A DNA stretch of 45,709 nt, taken from Rickettsiales bacterium (GTDB taxonomy: Bacteria > Pseudomonadota > Alphaproteobacteria > Rickettsiales > Rickettsiaceae). The notes beneath the pieces were generated by a model. The model worked only from the letters and a program-made list of their open reading frames with translations, did no database searches and had not been told where the DNA came from. The stretch lies in NCBI GenBank assembly GCA_947505405.1, contig CANNHR010000004.1, positions 1 through 45,709 of the forward strand, written 5' to 3'. Within the stretch, counting starts at the first letter, position 1. Every line of letters begins with the position of its first letter. A program made the position numbers and the translations under genes. Shown in pieces: positions 18,064 through 28,496 of this stretch.

Positions 18064-19851
18064 ATGGCTGACTCGTATAATGTAATTAACCATGAATTTG
18101 ATGTAGTAGTAGTGGGAGCTGGTGGAGCAGGCTTACGAGCTACATTTGGTATGGCAGAGGCAGGTCTTAGTACCGCATGCATTACTAAGGTATTTCCAAC
18201 TAGAAGTCATACAGTAGCAGCCCAAGGAGGCATTAGCGCAGCGCTTGGTAATATGGGGCAAGACGATTGGCGTTGGCATATGTATGATACAGTTAAGGGC
18301 TCAGACTGGTTAGGAGATCAGGATGCCATTGCTTATATGTGTAAGCATGCGGCCCAAAGTGTTATTGAATTAGAGCATTATGGTGTGCCATTTTCTAGAA
18401 CTAAAGAAGGAAAAATTTATCAGCGTCCTTTTGGAGGCATGACTACGGAATATGGAAAGGGAAAACCTGCACAAAGAACATGTGCGGCAGCAGACAGAAC
18501 TGGGCATGCAATATTACACACTCTTTATCAGCAAGCTTTAAAACATCAGGCTCAATTTTTTATTGAGTATTTCGCTACCGATCTGATTATGGAAGATGGT
18601 GAGTGCAAGGGAGTGATGACTTGGAATCTTGATGATGGATCGCTACATGTGTTCAGAGGGCATATGGTGGTGCTTGCAACAGGTGGTTATGGGAGGGCTT
18701 ATTTTTCTGCTACATCGGCTCATACTTGTACTGGTGATGGGGGTGGTATGTGCATACGTGCAGGCATACCTATGCAAGATATGGAATTTGTTCAGTTCCA
18801 TCCAACAGGAATTTATGGAGCTGGCTGCTTAATAACAGAAGGCGCCAGAGGTGAAGGTGGCTATTTGGTTAATTCAGAGGGCGAGCGGTTCATGGAAAGA
18901 TATGCACCGTCAGCAAAAGATCTTGCTTCAAGAGACGTTGTTTCTCGCTCAATGACTATGGAAATAAGAGAAGGCAGAGGCGTTGGTCCGCATAAGGATC
19001 ATGTATATTTACATCTAAATCATTTGCCACCAGAAGTTCTCGAAAAAAGGTTGCCCGGTATCTCTGAGACAGCAAAAATTTTTTCTGGTGTTGATGTAAC
19101 TAAAGAGCCAATACCGGTAATCCCGACAGTGCATTATAACATGGGTGGAATTCCAACAAATTATCATACGGAGGTTATTACGTTAAAAAATGGTAAACAG
19201 GAAGTTGTGCCCGGTCTTATGGCAATTGGAGAAGCGGGCTGTGTTTCAGTCCACGGAGCAAACCGTCTTGGTTCTAATTCGCTTCTTGATCTGGTAGTAT
19301 TTGGTAGAGCTGCTGCTTATAGAGCTGCAGTTGTTGTTAATAAAGAAGCTCAGCATTCTAAGCTTAAAAGTGATACTTTAACTCCACTTCTCGATAGATT
19401 TGACAATATAAGGGCTGCTAAAGGTAAAATTTCAGTTGCTGATCTAAGGCTTAAAATGCAAAAAGTAATGCAAAATCATGCTGCGGTATTTAGAACAGAG
19501 GAAACTTTAGAAGAGGGGAAGAAGCTTATTGACTCTATTCGCAGAGAATATCATGATATTAATATTAATGATCGTTCAATGATTTGGAATAGCGATCTTG
19601 TCGAAGCATTAGAATTATCAAATCTATTAGATCAAGCGGTTCTGACTATGTATGCTGCTGCTAACCGCAGGGAAAGTCGTGGTGCGCACGCAAGAGAAGA
19701 TTATCCCCAAAGGGATGATAAGCACTGGATGAAGCATACACTGTTGTGGCTTGATGAGCTTGGTCAGGTAAAAATAGATTATAAGCCAGTGACACTTGAG
19801 ACTAATTCGGATGAAGTTGAAACTGTGCAGCCTGTTAAAAGAGTATATTGA
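18064..19851 (+). CDS. sdhA: Succinate dehydrogenase flavoprotein subunit
   Basis: [65 protein letters not shown] at 18064 preferred to the TTG start at 18058. Confidence 0.97.
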   Translation: MADSYNVINHEFDVVVVGAGGAGLRATFGMAEAGLSTACITKVFPTRSHTVAAQGGISAALGNMGQDDWRWHMYDTVKGSDWLGDQDAIAYMCKHAAQSVIELEHYGVPFSRTKEGKIYQRPFGGMTTEYGKGKPAQRTCAAADRTGHAILHTLYQQALKHQAQFFIEYFATDLIMEDGECKGVMTWNLDDGSLHVFRGHMVVLATGGYGRAYFSATSAHTCTGDGGGMCIRAGIPMQDMEFVQFHPTGIYGAGCLITEGARGEGGYLVNSEGERFMERYAPSAKDLASRDVVSRSMTMEIREGRGVGPHKDHVYLHLNHLPPEVLEKRLPGISETAKIFSGVDVTKEPIPVIPTVHYNMGGIPTNYHTEVITLKNGKQEVVPGLMAIGEAGCVSVHGANRLGSNSLLDLVVFGRAAAYRAAVVVNKEAQHSKLKSDTLTPLLDRFDNIRAAKGKISVADLRLKMQKVMQNHAAVFRTEETLEEGKKLIDSIRREYHDININDRSMIWNSDLVEALELSNLLDQAVLTMYAAANRRESRGAHAREDYPQRDDKHWMKHTLLWLDELGQVKIDYKPVTLETNSDEVETVQPVKRVY

Positions 19852-19861
19852 TGTGTAGGTG

Positions 19862-19995
19862 CAAAAAACGTCATGGCGACGACCTATTGGGAGCGTTGAG
19901 AAAGTCATCCTGAACTTGATTCAGGATCTCATGAAACAGAAGAAGATCCTAGGCCAAAGGCAGGCGCAAGCTTCAAACAAGTTCAGGACGGTTTT
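19862..19995. repeat. Intergenic repeat inserted between sdhA and sdhB
   Basis: gtcatcctgaacttgattcaggatctcatgaaacag...aggccaaaggcaggcgcaagcttcaaacaagttcagga matches other repeats in the window. Confidence 0.8.
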
Positions 19996-20020
19996 CTGGG
20001 CTAATATTTAAGAGGATACT

Positions 20021-20806
20021 ATGGCTGATTTAAGATTACCTCCAAATTCAAGAGTGCTTGAAGGTAAAGTTCATGTTAGTCTGGAGTCTGGAGAGTCTCC
20101 TAAAAAACTGGTAATTTACCGCTACGATCCTGATTTTGGCGAAAATCCAAGGGTGGATACTTATGAAATTGATCTGGAAAAATGTGGCCCTATGGTCCTT
20201 GATGCCCTAATCAAGATTAAGAATGAACTAGACTCCACATTAACATTTAGGCGCTCATGTCGCGAAGGAATTTGTGGCAGCTGTGCTATGAATATCGATG
20301 GAACTAACACATTAGCTTGTACAAAGCCTATAGAGGAGATTGTTGGTGATATTAAGATTTATCCGCTTCCACATATGAAGGTTATAAAAGATCTTGTACC
20401 AGACATGACTCATTTTTATGCTCAGTATGCTTCAATTGAACCGTGGCTTAAGTCAGACACGCCTGTTTCAAAAGATAAAGAACGGTTGCAATCTGAGGAA
20501 GATCGTGAAAAACTTGATGGTCTTTATGAATGTATATTGTGCGCATGTTGCTCTACTTCTTGTCCTAGTTATTGGTGGAATGGTGACAAATACTTAGGTC
20601 CCGCAATACTTCTACAAGCTTATAGGTGGCTTGTTGATTCAAGGGATGAAGCTGATGGAGATAGGTTGCATCAACTTGAAGATCCATTTAAGCTCTATAG
20701 ATGCCACACTATTATGAACTGTACAAAAACCTGCCCTAAGGGCTTGAATCCAGCGAAAGCTATAGCTGAAATTAAGAAAAAAATGGTAGAAAGAGAAGGT
20801 ATATAA
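20021..20806 (+). CDS. sdhB: Succinate dehydrogenase iron-sulfur subunit
   Basis: 261 aa; [57 protein letters not shown]. Confidence 0.97.
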   Translation: MADLRLPPNSRVLEGKVHVSLESGESPKKLVIYRYDPDFGENPRVDTYEIDLEKCGPMVLDALIKIKNELDSTLTFRRSCREGICGSCAMNIDGTNTLACTKPIEEIVGDIKIYPLPHMKVIKDLVPDMTHFYAQYASIEPWLKSDTPVSKDKERLQSEEDREKLDGLYECILCACCSTSCPSYWWNGDKYLGPAILLQAYRWLVDSRDEADGDRLHQLEDPFKLYRCHTIMNCTKTCPKGLNPAKAIAEIKKKMVEREGI

Positions 20807-20814
20807 ATTTATTT

Positions 20815-21135
20815 ATGAGTAGTATAAGAAGTTTATTATTTAAAAAACTATGTGTGTTTCTTTGCATGGCTTTGTTGCCAATGGGTAATTGTTTTGCAGA
20901 TGACAGAAATAGACCAGTTATTTCCTACTTCGTTGATAATATAATTTTTGAAATTATTGCAAGTGGAGGATACTACAGCTTGGGTACAGCGGTGATATTA
21001 GCTATATTAGCCTGGAGATTTAAAAAATTTAGAGAAGTGCTACTTAGTATATTGATGGCGATTTTTGGAATTGTTCTTTTGGTCTTTGTATACCAAGCGT
21101 TAGAAGATTTTGATTGGCTACCTGCTGTGTATTGA
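20815..21135 (+). CDS. Small putative membrane protein with signal peptide (unknown function)
   Basis: 106 aa; signal-like LCVFLCMALLPMGNCFADD, two later hydrophobic segments; 8 nt after sdhB. Confidence 0.55.
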   Translation: MSSIRSLLFKKLCVFLCMALLPMGNCFADDRNRPVISYFVDNIIFEIIASGGYYSLGTAVILAILAWRFKKFREVLLSILMAIFGIVLLVFVYQALEDFDWLPAVY

Positions 21136-21510
21136 CATTATTATTCTAAATCATGGGTATAATAGACCTCTCATTTTAGATTACCTACAAAGAAATATCT
21201 ACGTATCTATTAATTTAATATTAACTAGTTAACGTTAAATTATAGGTAAAAATATTGGTTCTTAAAGACTTTCATAGGATAAATCAAAACTCACCACGCG
21301 TCAATGGGAAATGGTATCAGAGGTCATTCCAGCTTGTTTTGAGATTTTGACGTACGAGCTTCTAAAACAAATTCAGGACAAGAGGTAAAGTTTAGAGTAA
21401 CCTTCTGTGATTCTTATTCTTTAAATCCGGACAATAATCATTAGAAAATTTTGCGAACAACAAAAATAATCTATGGTTTAATTTGTATTTGCAAGAGAAA
21501 ATAAAAGAGG

Positions 21511-22500
21511 TTACAATAATCCAAAATTCTTAAGTATAGTTGCGCAAGTCTTGGAGGCTACTTTTTGAGCTTTTTCTGATCCAGTTTTTAGCGAATTATA
21601 TATGTAATCTTTATCCTTAATTATCCTGGAATATTCAGTATTTATTGGTTTTAAATGCTCAATTATAAGCTCAGCCAAATCTGATTTAAAATCAGCAAAA
21701 CCTTTATGTTGATAGCTAGTTAATATCGTTTCAACATTCGAGTCAGACAAAGCGATAAATATATTAATTAAATTTGCTACTTCCGGTCTATGCACTTGAT
21801 CGTAAGTTATTTCTTCAATACTATCAGTTTTTGATTTTCTAACTTTTGCCAAAATAGTTTCAGCGCTGTCAGTCATGTTTATTCTTGAAGCGTCACTTGA
21901 ATCTGATTTGCTCATTTTTTTAGTACCATCTCTCAGGCTCATAACTCTTGTTGCCGCGCCTTGAATGAGGGCAGATGGAACCTTAAGTATTTCCTTTTGA
22001 AATTTACGATTAATCGCTCCAGCAATGTCTCGAGTAAGTTCTAGATGCTGCTTTTGATCATCGCCAACGGGCACAACATCGGCGTTATATAGTAGGATGT
22101 CAGCAGCCATGAGAACCGGGTAAGTGAATAATCCAGTGTTGGCGTTATCTTGCTTGCTACCTGCCTTATCTTTAAATTGAGTCATCCGTTTGAGCCATCC
22201 AATCGGTGTTACGCAGTTTAAAATCCATGCAAGCTGGCAATGTTCTTTAACAGCAGATTGTAAGAATAATGCAGACTTGTTTGGATCTAGGCCGCAAGCA
22301 AGGTAAGTAGCCGTAGAATTTAGAACATTTTGCCTTAACTCGGAGGGGTCTTGGTCTACTGTAATTGAATGTAAATCAGCAAGAAAAAAATAGCATTCAA
22401 AATCTTTTTGCATATGCACCCAATTTTTAATTGTGCCAAGGTAGTTACCAATATGAAGTTTTCCAGTGGATTGAACTCCTGAAGCGGCAATTTTTGTCAT
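21511..22500 (-). CDS. trpS: Tryptophanyl-tRNA synthetase
   Basis: ASGVQSTGKLHIGNYLGTIKNW (HIGH-like), VPVGDDQKQHLELTRDIA, KKMSKSDSS (KMSKS); internal ATG with GGAG preferred to the ORF-track start. Confidence 0.96.
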   Translation of the reverse strand: MTKIAASGVQSTGKLHIGNYLGTIKNWVHMQKDFECYFFLADLHSITVDQDPSELRQNVLNSTATYLACGLDPNKSALFLQSAVKEHCQLAWILNCVTPIGWLKRMTQFKDKAGSKQDNANTGLFTYPVLMAADILLYNADVVPVGDDQKQHLELTRDIAGAINRKFQKEILKVPSALIQGAATRVMSLRDGTKKMSKSDSSDASRINMTDSAETILAKVRKSKTDSIEEITYDQVHRPEVANLINIFIALSDSNVETILTSYQHKGFADFKSDLAELIIEHLKPINTEYSRIIKDKDYIYNSLKTGSEKAQKVASKTCATILKNFGLL

Positions 22501-22538
22501 AATATCTCCTCGAAAATACCACAAAAAACAATTATCTG

Positions 22539-23360
22539 TTGATGAAGAAATTTATAGTTTTACCAATTTTAAAAATACTATATAGTCAGCCAATCAAACT
22601 TTCTAACATATATATGTTGTGGCGACTTAGAGCACTCGTTTTTTATACAATAATTAGTGTAACAATGGTATTGTTTTTTATCCTATTTTGGGTACCAATG
22701 CAATTATCATATGTTTCCTACAGTTTTCGCTACAGAGTAGCAGAGCTTTTCTCATATATATTTATTTATCTACTTTGGTTGGTATGTGGAATAAAATTTA
22801 CGGTAACTGGTAGGGAAAATCTTCCTGTTGATGGAAAGCCGTACATAGTTTTGTCTAATCACCAATCTTTTTGGGAAAATTTCTTCATGCAGTTGCTGAT
22901 TCCGCAGCATTCTTGGGTGATAAAAAGAGAGTTATTTGATATCCCAGTATTTGGTTTCGGGTTAAGAAGTGTATTACCAATAGCTGTTGATCGCAGTAAT
23001 AACCGCTCTGTTATACAGATTCTAGAGGAAGGTAGTAAAAAAATTGAAGCTGGATTATCGCTTATTATGTTTCCAGAAGGAGGAACAGTTAAAATTGATC
23101 GTAGCGTAAAATTTAAGCCGAGCGCTGCTAAACTAGCTTTAAATACAAGAGTGCCGATTGTATTAATTGTTCATAATGCTGGCCTAGTTTGGCCTAAGGG
23201 CTTTTGGTTTAAACGATCTGGGACTGTTAGAGTGAAAGTTATTGAATGCATAAGTTCCGAAGAAATTAGTACTTACAGTGCTGATGCACGAGAGTTGACA
23301 GATTATATTCAAGAAAAAATCAATTCTGAGAAGAAAGTACTGATTGACTTAGGGGTGTAA
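22539..23360 (+). CDS. plsC: 1-acyl-sn-glycerol-3-phosphate acyltransferase
   Basis: 273 aa; NHQSFWENFF (HX4E variant of HX4D), IMFPEGGT. Confidence 0.85.
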   Translation: MMKKFIVLPILKILYSQPIKLSNIYMLWRLRALVFYTIISVTMVLFFILFWVPMQLSYVSYSFRYRVAELFSYIFIYLLWLVCGIKFTVTGRENLPVDGKPYIVLSNHQSFWENFFMQLLIPQHSWVIKRELFDIPVFGFGLRSVLPIAVDRSNNRSVIQILEEGSKKIEAGLSLIMFPEGGTVKIDRSVKFKPSAAKLALNTRVPIVLIVHNAGLVWPKGFWFKRSGTVRVKVIECISSEEISTYSADARELTDYIQEKINSEKKVLIDLGV

Positions 23361-23404
23361 GATATTTTTTGGAACCGTTGATTCTTATTACCTAGGCTGT
23401 GTTA

Positions 23405-23668
23405 TTAGTAATGAAATTTACATTGGATAATGAATATTTCCTTATTCGGCTTTATTTGATATACGAGTCTATGTTCTTGATCAATTCTACGAGACCAAAT
23501 ATTATTTCCTAGAAACTTCAAACGTTCTGGTTTGCCAATACCTTCTGTTGGAGTTTTGGCTATACTTTGGCAGAGTAGCTTTACTTTTTCTAATTTCTTA
23601 GAATCATGTTTTTTCCAATAATCTAAATGTAATTTGGCAGTCGGCGTCCAAAGAATATTAAAGGTCAA
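23405..23668 (-). CDS. yoeB: YoeB/Txe-family toxin (RelE-like mRNA interferase)
   Basis: 87 aa; GIGKPERLKFLGNNIWSRRIDQEHRLVYQI...CKFHY. Confidence 0.93.
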   Translation of the reverse strand: MTFNILWTPTAKLHLDYWKKHDSKKLEKVKLLCQSIAKTPTEGIGKPERLKFLGNNIWSRRIDQEHRLVYQIKPNKEIFIIQCKFHY

Positions 23669-23903
23669 TTTTGACGCCTATGCTTTTATTAGCCTCATCT
23701 AGCCCTTTAAGCAATTCTTTGGCATTGGCAGGAGATTTTAACAAGTGTGCTGTTTCCATTAAGCTATCATAATTGCTTTTATCGACCATGACTACTTGCT
23801 TACCATTTTGGCGTTCAATACAGAACACTTCAGAATTATCAGTAATTTGATTAAGGATCTCGCTAAGATGCTGTCTAGTATAAGAGTAAGATATTTTTTC
23901 CAT
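23658..23903 (-). CDS. yefM: YefM/Phd-family antitoxin
   Basis: 81 aa; SYTRQHLSEILNQITDNSEVFCIERQNGKQVVMVDKSNYDSLMETAHLL; overlaps the toxin gene. Confidence 0.93.
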   Translation of the reverse strand: MEKISYSYTRQHLSEILNQITDNSEVFCIERQNGKQVVMVDKSNYDSLMETAHLLKSPANAKELLKGLDEANKSIGVKIDL

Positions 23904-23987
23904 AATGACTTATCTAAATTAATTGTACAGTAACATTGTACAATAACATATACTATACTGCAAGAACGAAAAAGATTTTTGTGTAGT

Positions 23988-24314
23988 TTAAACGGCAAAA
24001 GAATTGCCGCATCCGCATTTAGCGGTAGCTTTTGGGTTTGTGATTTGAAAATAATTGCTGCCCAATTCGTGCACAAATTCTATTGTGCATCCTTCAAGAA
24101 ACTCTTGAGAAACTGGATCAATTGCCACTTTTACACCACTATTTTCTAGTATAAAATCGTCGCTGTTAACAGAATCAATTAGTTGATAATTATACATAAA
24201 GCCTGAGCATCCTCCTCCATCGACTGACACCCTTAAGGCTATTTGTTTATTATTATCTTTAGCGATAAGTTCTGCAATTCTTACCACTGCGCTATCAGTT
24301 ATAGTTATTTCCAT
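23988..24314 (-). CDS. erpA: Iron-sulfur cluster insertion protein (ErpA/IscA)
   Basis: From MEITITDSAVVRIAEL; LRVSVDGGGCSGFMYNYQL and KATAKCGCGNSFAV carry the three conserved cysteines. Confidence 0.92.
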   Translation of the reverse strand: MEITITDSAVVRIAELIAKDNNKQIALRVSVDGGGCSGFMYNYQLIDSVNSDDFILENSGVKVAIDPVSQEFLEGCTIEFVHELGSNYFQITNPKATAKCGCGNSFAV

Positions 24315-24422
24315 AGACAATATATTATTAACCTGAGTTTGATATAGGTTATCCAAAAATGGTTTGAAAAGATCTACATATGACAATATATTGATTAAAG
24401 CTAAAATTTTCAAGAGATTAAT

Positions 24423-25583
24423 ATGCTAGAAAGCTTTGCCTGTTTGCCAGAAAACTCAAGAGGAAGAATTCACCCAGAGAAGCCAACTCCCTATAGAAAT
24501 GAATTTGAAAGGGATAGGGATAGGATAATTCACGCAAATGCTTTTAAGCGATTACAGTATAAAACTCAGGTTTTCGTGAATCATGAGGGAGATCATTATC
24601 GTAATCGTATGACTCATTCTGTGGAAGTTTCTACCATCGCAAGATCTTTGTCAAAGGCGCTAGGTTTGTGCGAAGATTTGGCCGAAGGTGTTGCTCTTGC
24701 GCACGATCTTGGTCATACACCTTTTGGTCATGCTGGTGAAGATGCTTTAAATGCCTGCATGAAAAATTTTGGAGGCTTTTCTCATAATGCACATTCGTTC
24801 AAGATATTAACTTATTTAGAACAAAAATATGCGGCTTATGATGGCCTAAATCTTACATGGGAAGTGCTTGAGGGAATTGTAAAACATAATGGACCAGTAG
24901 AAGAGAGCGAATCCTATGCATATATCTTTGAGTATGATAGTAGACACAGTCTTGACCTATCTAAGCATTCGTCGGCAGAGTCGCAAGTAGCTGCTCTTTC
25001 AGATGATATAGCATATATTTGTCATGACCTAGAAGATAGTATTAGAGCTGAAATAATTACGTATAAAGATTTGCAAGAAATTGAGTTTGTTGATCGTTAT
25101 ATTCGTGAGGTAAAGAATACATATCCCGATATTAATGATGACCGATTAATATACGAAGTTGGCAGAAAACTTACACATCACTTGATAGAGAGCTTGCTCT
25201 TTCAGACTCGTACGAATATTGAAAAATATAAAATTAAGACTGAATCAGACGTTCGAGACCTTGGTCACCAGCTTATTGAATTTACCGACTCAACATTTAG
25301 TGAAGTAAAACTAATTAAAGACTTTTTGATGAAAAAAGTATATAAGCACCATCGAGTAGCATCGGTAACGCTTCAAAGTCAGAATGTAGTTAGAGACTTA
25401 TTTAAGCTATACGTGGAAAATATTGAGCTACTTCCATTTGGGTGGAGATCAATGATTGATGAAAATAAGATAGAATCTAAAATGTCAATTATTGCAGACT
25501 ATATAGCTGGCATGACTGATCGTTTTGCGATCAAGCAATATCAATCATTTTACAACTTAAATTTTGCTAGTACAGGCTTATGA
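24423..25583 (+). CDS. dgt: dGTPase-like HD-domain triphosphohydrolase
   Basis: 386 aa; [64 protein letters not shown]. Confidence 0.95.
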   Translation: MLESFACLPENSRGRIHPEKPTPYRNEFERDRDRIIHANAFKRLQYKTQVFVNHEGDHYRNRMTHSVEVSTIARSLSKALGLCEDLAEGVALAHDLGHTPFGHAGEDALNACMKNFGGFSHNAHSFKILTYLEQKYAAYDGLNLTWEVLEGIVKHNGPVEESESYAYIFEYDSRHSLDLSKHSSAESQVAALSDDIAYICHDLEDSIRAEIITYKDLQEIEFVDRYIREVKNTYPDINDDRLIYEVGRKLTHHLIESLLFQTRTNIEKYKIKTESDVRDLGHQLIEFTDSTFSEVKLIKDFLMKKVYKHHRVASVTLQSQNVVRDLFKLYVENIELLPFGWRSMIDENKIESKMSIIADYIAGMTDRFAIKQYQSFYNLNFASTGL

Positions 25584-27313
25584 ATATTTTTAAAGAACTA
25601 TGGGCAGACCTAAAAAATATAGGTTACCATCTTTGTCAAGATGAGAGTATATGGGATCAGGCTAATCTTGAAATTCCGAAGGATCCACTAAACGGGGATA
25701 TTTCAACTAATCTTGCAATGATTATTGCAGCAAAGGATGGCAGCAATCCTCGAGAAGTTTCTTTAAAATTCAAAGAACATTTAACTGAAATTCCCTATAT
25801 AGCTCATATCGAAGTTGCTGGACCAGGTTTTATTAATTTTACAATAAAAGCTGAGAAATGGCATGAATGTATGAAAGGCATCTTAAATGATGATAAAGAT
25901 TTTTGGAAAGTTGATGTAGGCAAAGGAGAAAGAGTAAATGTCGAGTATGTTTCAGCGAATCCAACCGGGCCAATGCACATTGGGCACGCACGTGGGGCAG
26001 TATATGGAGACGCTCTTGCTAATGTCTTGAGCCTATGCGGGTATAATGTTACTAAAGAGTATTACATAAATGATGCTGGCACCCAGATTGATATTTTGCT
26101 AGATAGCGTATTTTTACGTTATAAAGAAGTTTTGAGTGGTGAAGTTGCGGTTATACCAGAGGGGTTATACCCTGGTGATTATTTAAAGGCTGTGGGGCAG
26201 AAAATAGTTACTGAATTTGGCTCGACACTACTTGATATGAATATACAAGAAATGCGGCAAAAAATTAAGGACATAGTAATAAACGAAATGCTTGAGCTTA
26301 TTAAGTCGGACTTAAGAGGCCTTGGAGTGCACCATGATGTATTTTTCTCAGAGCAGTCACTGCATGATAGCAATAAAATAAATGATGTAGTGAAAATATT
26401 AGAAGGAAAAGGACTGATATACAAGGGTGTACTGCCACCACCAAAGGGCAAAATTGATGAAAATTGGGAAGAAAAAGAACAACTTTTGTTTAGATCTTCA
26501 GAGTATGGCGATGATCAAGATAGGCCAGTGCAAAAAAATGATGGAGCATGGTCATATCTGGCAGCAGATTTCGCTTATGCTAAGGACAAAATTGATAGGG
26601 GATTTGATACATTAGTTTACATTTTGGGAGCTGACCATAGTGGCTATGTCAAGAGAATTCAAGCGGTGATAAATGCTCTTGGTGATGGTAAAATTAGAAG
26701 CGATGTTAGAATAAGTCAGCTTGTGAATTTCGTTAAAGACGGAGAGCCTATTAAAATGTCAAAGCGCAGCGGTAATTTCATGACCGTGAGTGATGTGACG
26801 AATGAAGTAAGCAAAGATATTATCAGATTTATTATGCTTACTAGAAGAAATGACATGACCTTAGATTTTGATTTTAGCAAAGTTAAAGAGCAGTCCAAAG
26901 ACAATCCAGTATTTTATGTTCAATATGCACATGTTCGGGCAAAATCTATTATTGCAAAGGCAATAGAAACGATTCCTGAAGCTTATAAAAAATTTACCGC
27001 CTCTGAATTCGATTTATCCTTGTTATCAACAGAAGAAGAAATACAATTGATAAAATTACTTGCTTCTTGGCCAAAGGTTTTAGCTTCATCAGCGAAAGCA
27101 TGCGAGCCGCAAAGAATTGCGTATTACCTAATAGACGTGGCTTCAAGATTTCATTCAATATGGAACCTTGGCAAAGAGAAGAATGATTATAGGTTTAATA
27201 TCGAAGATGATATAGAGTTGACAGCAGCAAGATTGGCTCTTGCAGAGAGTATAAGAAAAGTTATAGCTGGTGGTTTTGGAGTAATTGGTGTAAGGCCAAT
27301 GGACAAAATGTAA
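25580..27313 (+). CDS. argS: Arginyl-tRNA synthetase
   Basis: 577 aa; [37 protein letters not shown]; 4-bp overlap with dgt. Confidence 0.97.
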   Translation: MNIFKELWADLKNIGYHLCQDESIWDQANLEIPKDPLNGDISTNLAMIIAAKDGSNPREVSLKFKEHLTEIPYIAHIEVAGPGFINFTIKAEKWHECMKGILNDDKDFWKVDVGKGERVNVEYVSANPTGPMHIGHARGAVYGDALANVLSLCGYNVTKEYYINDAGTQIDILLDSVFLRYKEVLSGEVAVIPEGLYPGDYLKAVGQKIVTEFGSTLLDMNIQEMRQKIKDIVINEMLELIKSDLRGLGVHHDVFFSEQSLHDSNKINDVVKILEGKGLIYKGVLPPPKGKIDENWEEKEQLLFRSSEYGDDQDRPVQKNDGAWSYLAADFAYAKDKIDRGFDTLVYILGADHSGYVKRIQAVINALGDGKIRSDVRISQLVNFVKDGEPIKMSKRSGNFMTVSDVTNEVSKDIIRFIMLTRRNDMTLDFDFSKVKEQSKDNPVFYVQYAHVRAKSIIAKAIETIPEAYKKFTASEFDLSLLSTEEEIQLIKLLASWPKVLASSAKACEPQRIAYYLIDVASRFHSIWNLGKEKNDYRFNIEDDIELTAARLALAESIRKVIAGGFGVIGVRPMDKM

Positions 27314-27333
27314 CTCTAAGCTTCTGGAAAAAT

Positions 27334-27595
27334 CAGTTACCCTGGGCCGGAGGCAGGCGCAGCCCCACAACGAGTTCAGGATGACGGCGTGTGCTTTAAA
27401 GTCATCTCGGGCAGTATAAAAGTCATCCCGGACTTGATGGGGCTACGCCTGCCTGCGGTTCGGGATCTGGGGCAGCGAAATGAGATCCTGGGCCGAAGGC
27501 AGGCACAAGCTTCAGTCAAGCTCAGTATGACTAAATAGTTCAGGATTACGGCGTGTGGAAGTGAGATACCGGATCAAGTCCGGCATGACAGTGTT
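27334..27595. repeat. Cluster of intergenic palindromic repeats
   Basis: gtcatcccggacttgatggggctacgcctgcctgcgg, ccgaaggcaggcacaagcttcagtcaag and ggatcaagtccggcatgac units arranged successively. Confidence 0.8.
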
Positions 27596-27643
27596 TTTAG
27601 TACACATGACGAGATGATGTAAGACAGAATATAATATGAATCT

Positions 27644-28420
27644 ATGAATCGAAAAATCTTATTTTTTAAAATAATGATTATTCTGCTTGTTGGTTTGGGC
27701 GGGCTATTCTTTTATTTTAAAATACAAAACTCACGAGAAATTGTAACTCTGTCGCCTGATGAAGGTGAAATTAAGAAAAAACCTGATGACCCAGGAGGGA
27801 TAATAATTCCTAATTCGGAGAGCTTAGTATACGAAAAACTTCAAAAATTCGTAGAAAAAAATAGAAAAATTAATATTTTACCTGAGCCGGAAGCTCCAAT
27901 TGACCTGGGTCGAAAGGTTGAAGATAGTCCAGTAATATATCTTGACTCAATAGATGAAATATTAGCGAATATTGAGTATTATGACGAAACAGAAGACAAT
28001 AATTTAGCTATAACGCAAGAGCTTGTTGTACCGAAAATCATTAAATCATCGGTGGTTGTAGACTCTGAAGAAGAAAAACAAAAAATAGATATCCCTGGAA
28101 CTGGATTAAATATAATAAAATCTTCAGATAATAGATTTAAAGTTACAGAAGTGAACATCGGTAGTGCTGAAGATGAGGGGTATAAAATACAGTTAACTAC
28201 GGCTTTTTCAGAAGGGGATGCAAAAAAGCTCTGGCAAGAAATAACTAAGCGTCATAGTAAAGTATTAAATGGCGCAAATCTTATCACAAAAAAAGTTGAC
28301 GGCAAGAATGAGCATATATTTTATCTGGTTATGGCTGGCACCTACCCTTCACTGAATCATGCTAAACTAGTATGTAAACGCCTCGCTTCACGCAGGCAAA
28401 ATTGTATAGTTACAAAATAA
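27644..28420 (+). CDS. SPOR-domain protein, membrane anchored
   Basis: 258 aa; one N-terminal TM segment; C-term GYKIQLTTAFSEGDAKKLWQEITKRHSKVL...YLVMAGTYPSLNHAKLVCKRLASRRQNCIV. Confidence 0.8.
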   Translation: MNRKILFFKIMIILLVGLGGLFFYFKIQNSREIVTLSPDEGEIKKKPDDPGGIIIPNSESLVYEKLQKFVEKNRKINILPEPEAPIDLGRKVEDSPVIYLDSIDEILANIEYYDETEDNNLAITQELVVPKIIKSSVVVDSEEEKQKIDIPGTGLNIIKSSDNRFKVTEVNIGSAEDEGYKIQLTTAFSEGDAKKLWQEITKRHSKVLNGANLITKKVDGKNEHIFYLVMAGTYPSLNHAKLVCKRLASRRQNCIVTK

Positions 28421-28439
28421 AAATTATTTTTCATAGAAT

Positions 28440-28456
28440 TTGGCACGTTTTATGCT
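28440..28456 (+). promoter_or_regulatory. Putative sigma-54 (-24/-12) promoter of fliK
   Basis: TTGGCACGTTTTATGCT; GG and GC separated by 10 nt; about 40 nt before the ATG. Confidence 0.7.
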
Positions 28457-28496
28457 CCTATAAGGGTGAATATGTAATGAATTCATAGGAAATATA

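Noticed and set aside
18629-18832. ORF overlapping sdhA in another frame
   Set aside because: Embedded in an unambiguous sdhA reading frame.
20815-21135. VirB2-like pilin interpretation of the small membrane protein after sdhB
   Set aside because: Only the signal peptide plus two-TM topology fits; no sequence motif or neighbouring T4SS gene supports it.
23792-24076. Minus-strand ORF between yefM and erpA
   Set aside because: Overlaps both genes in another frame and shows no family motif.
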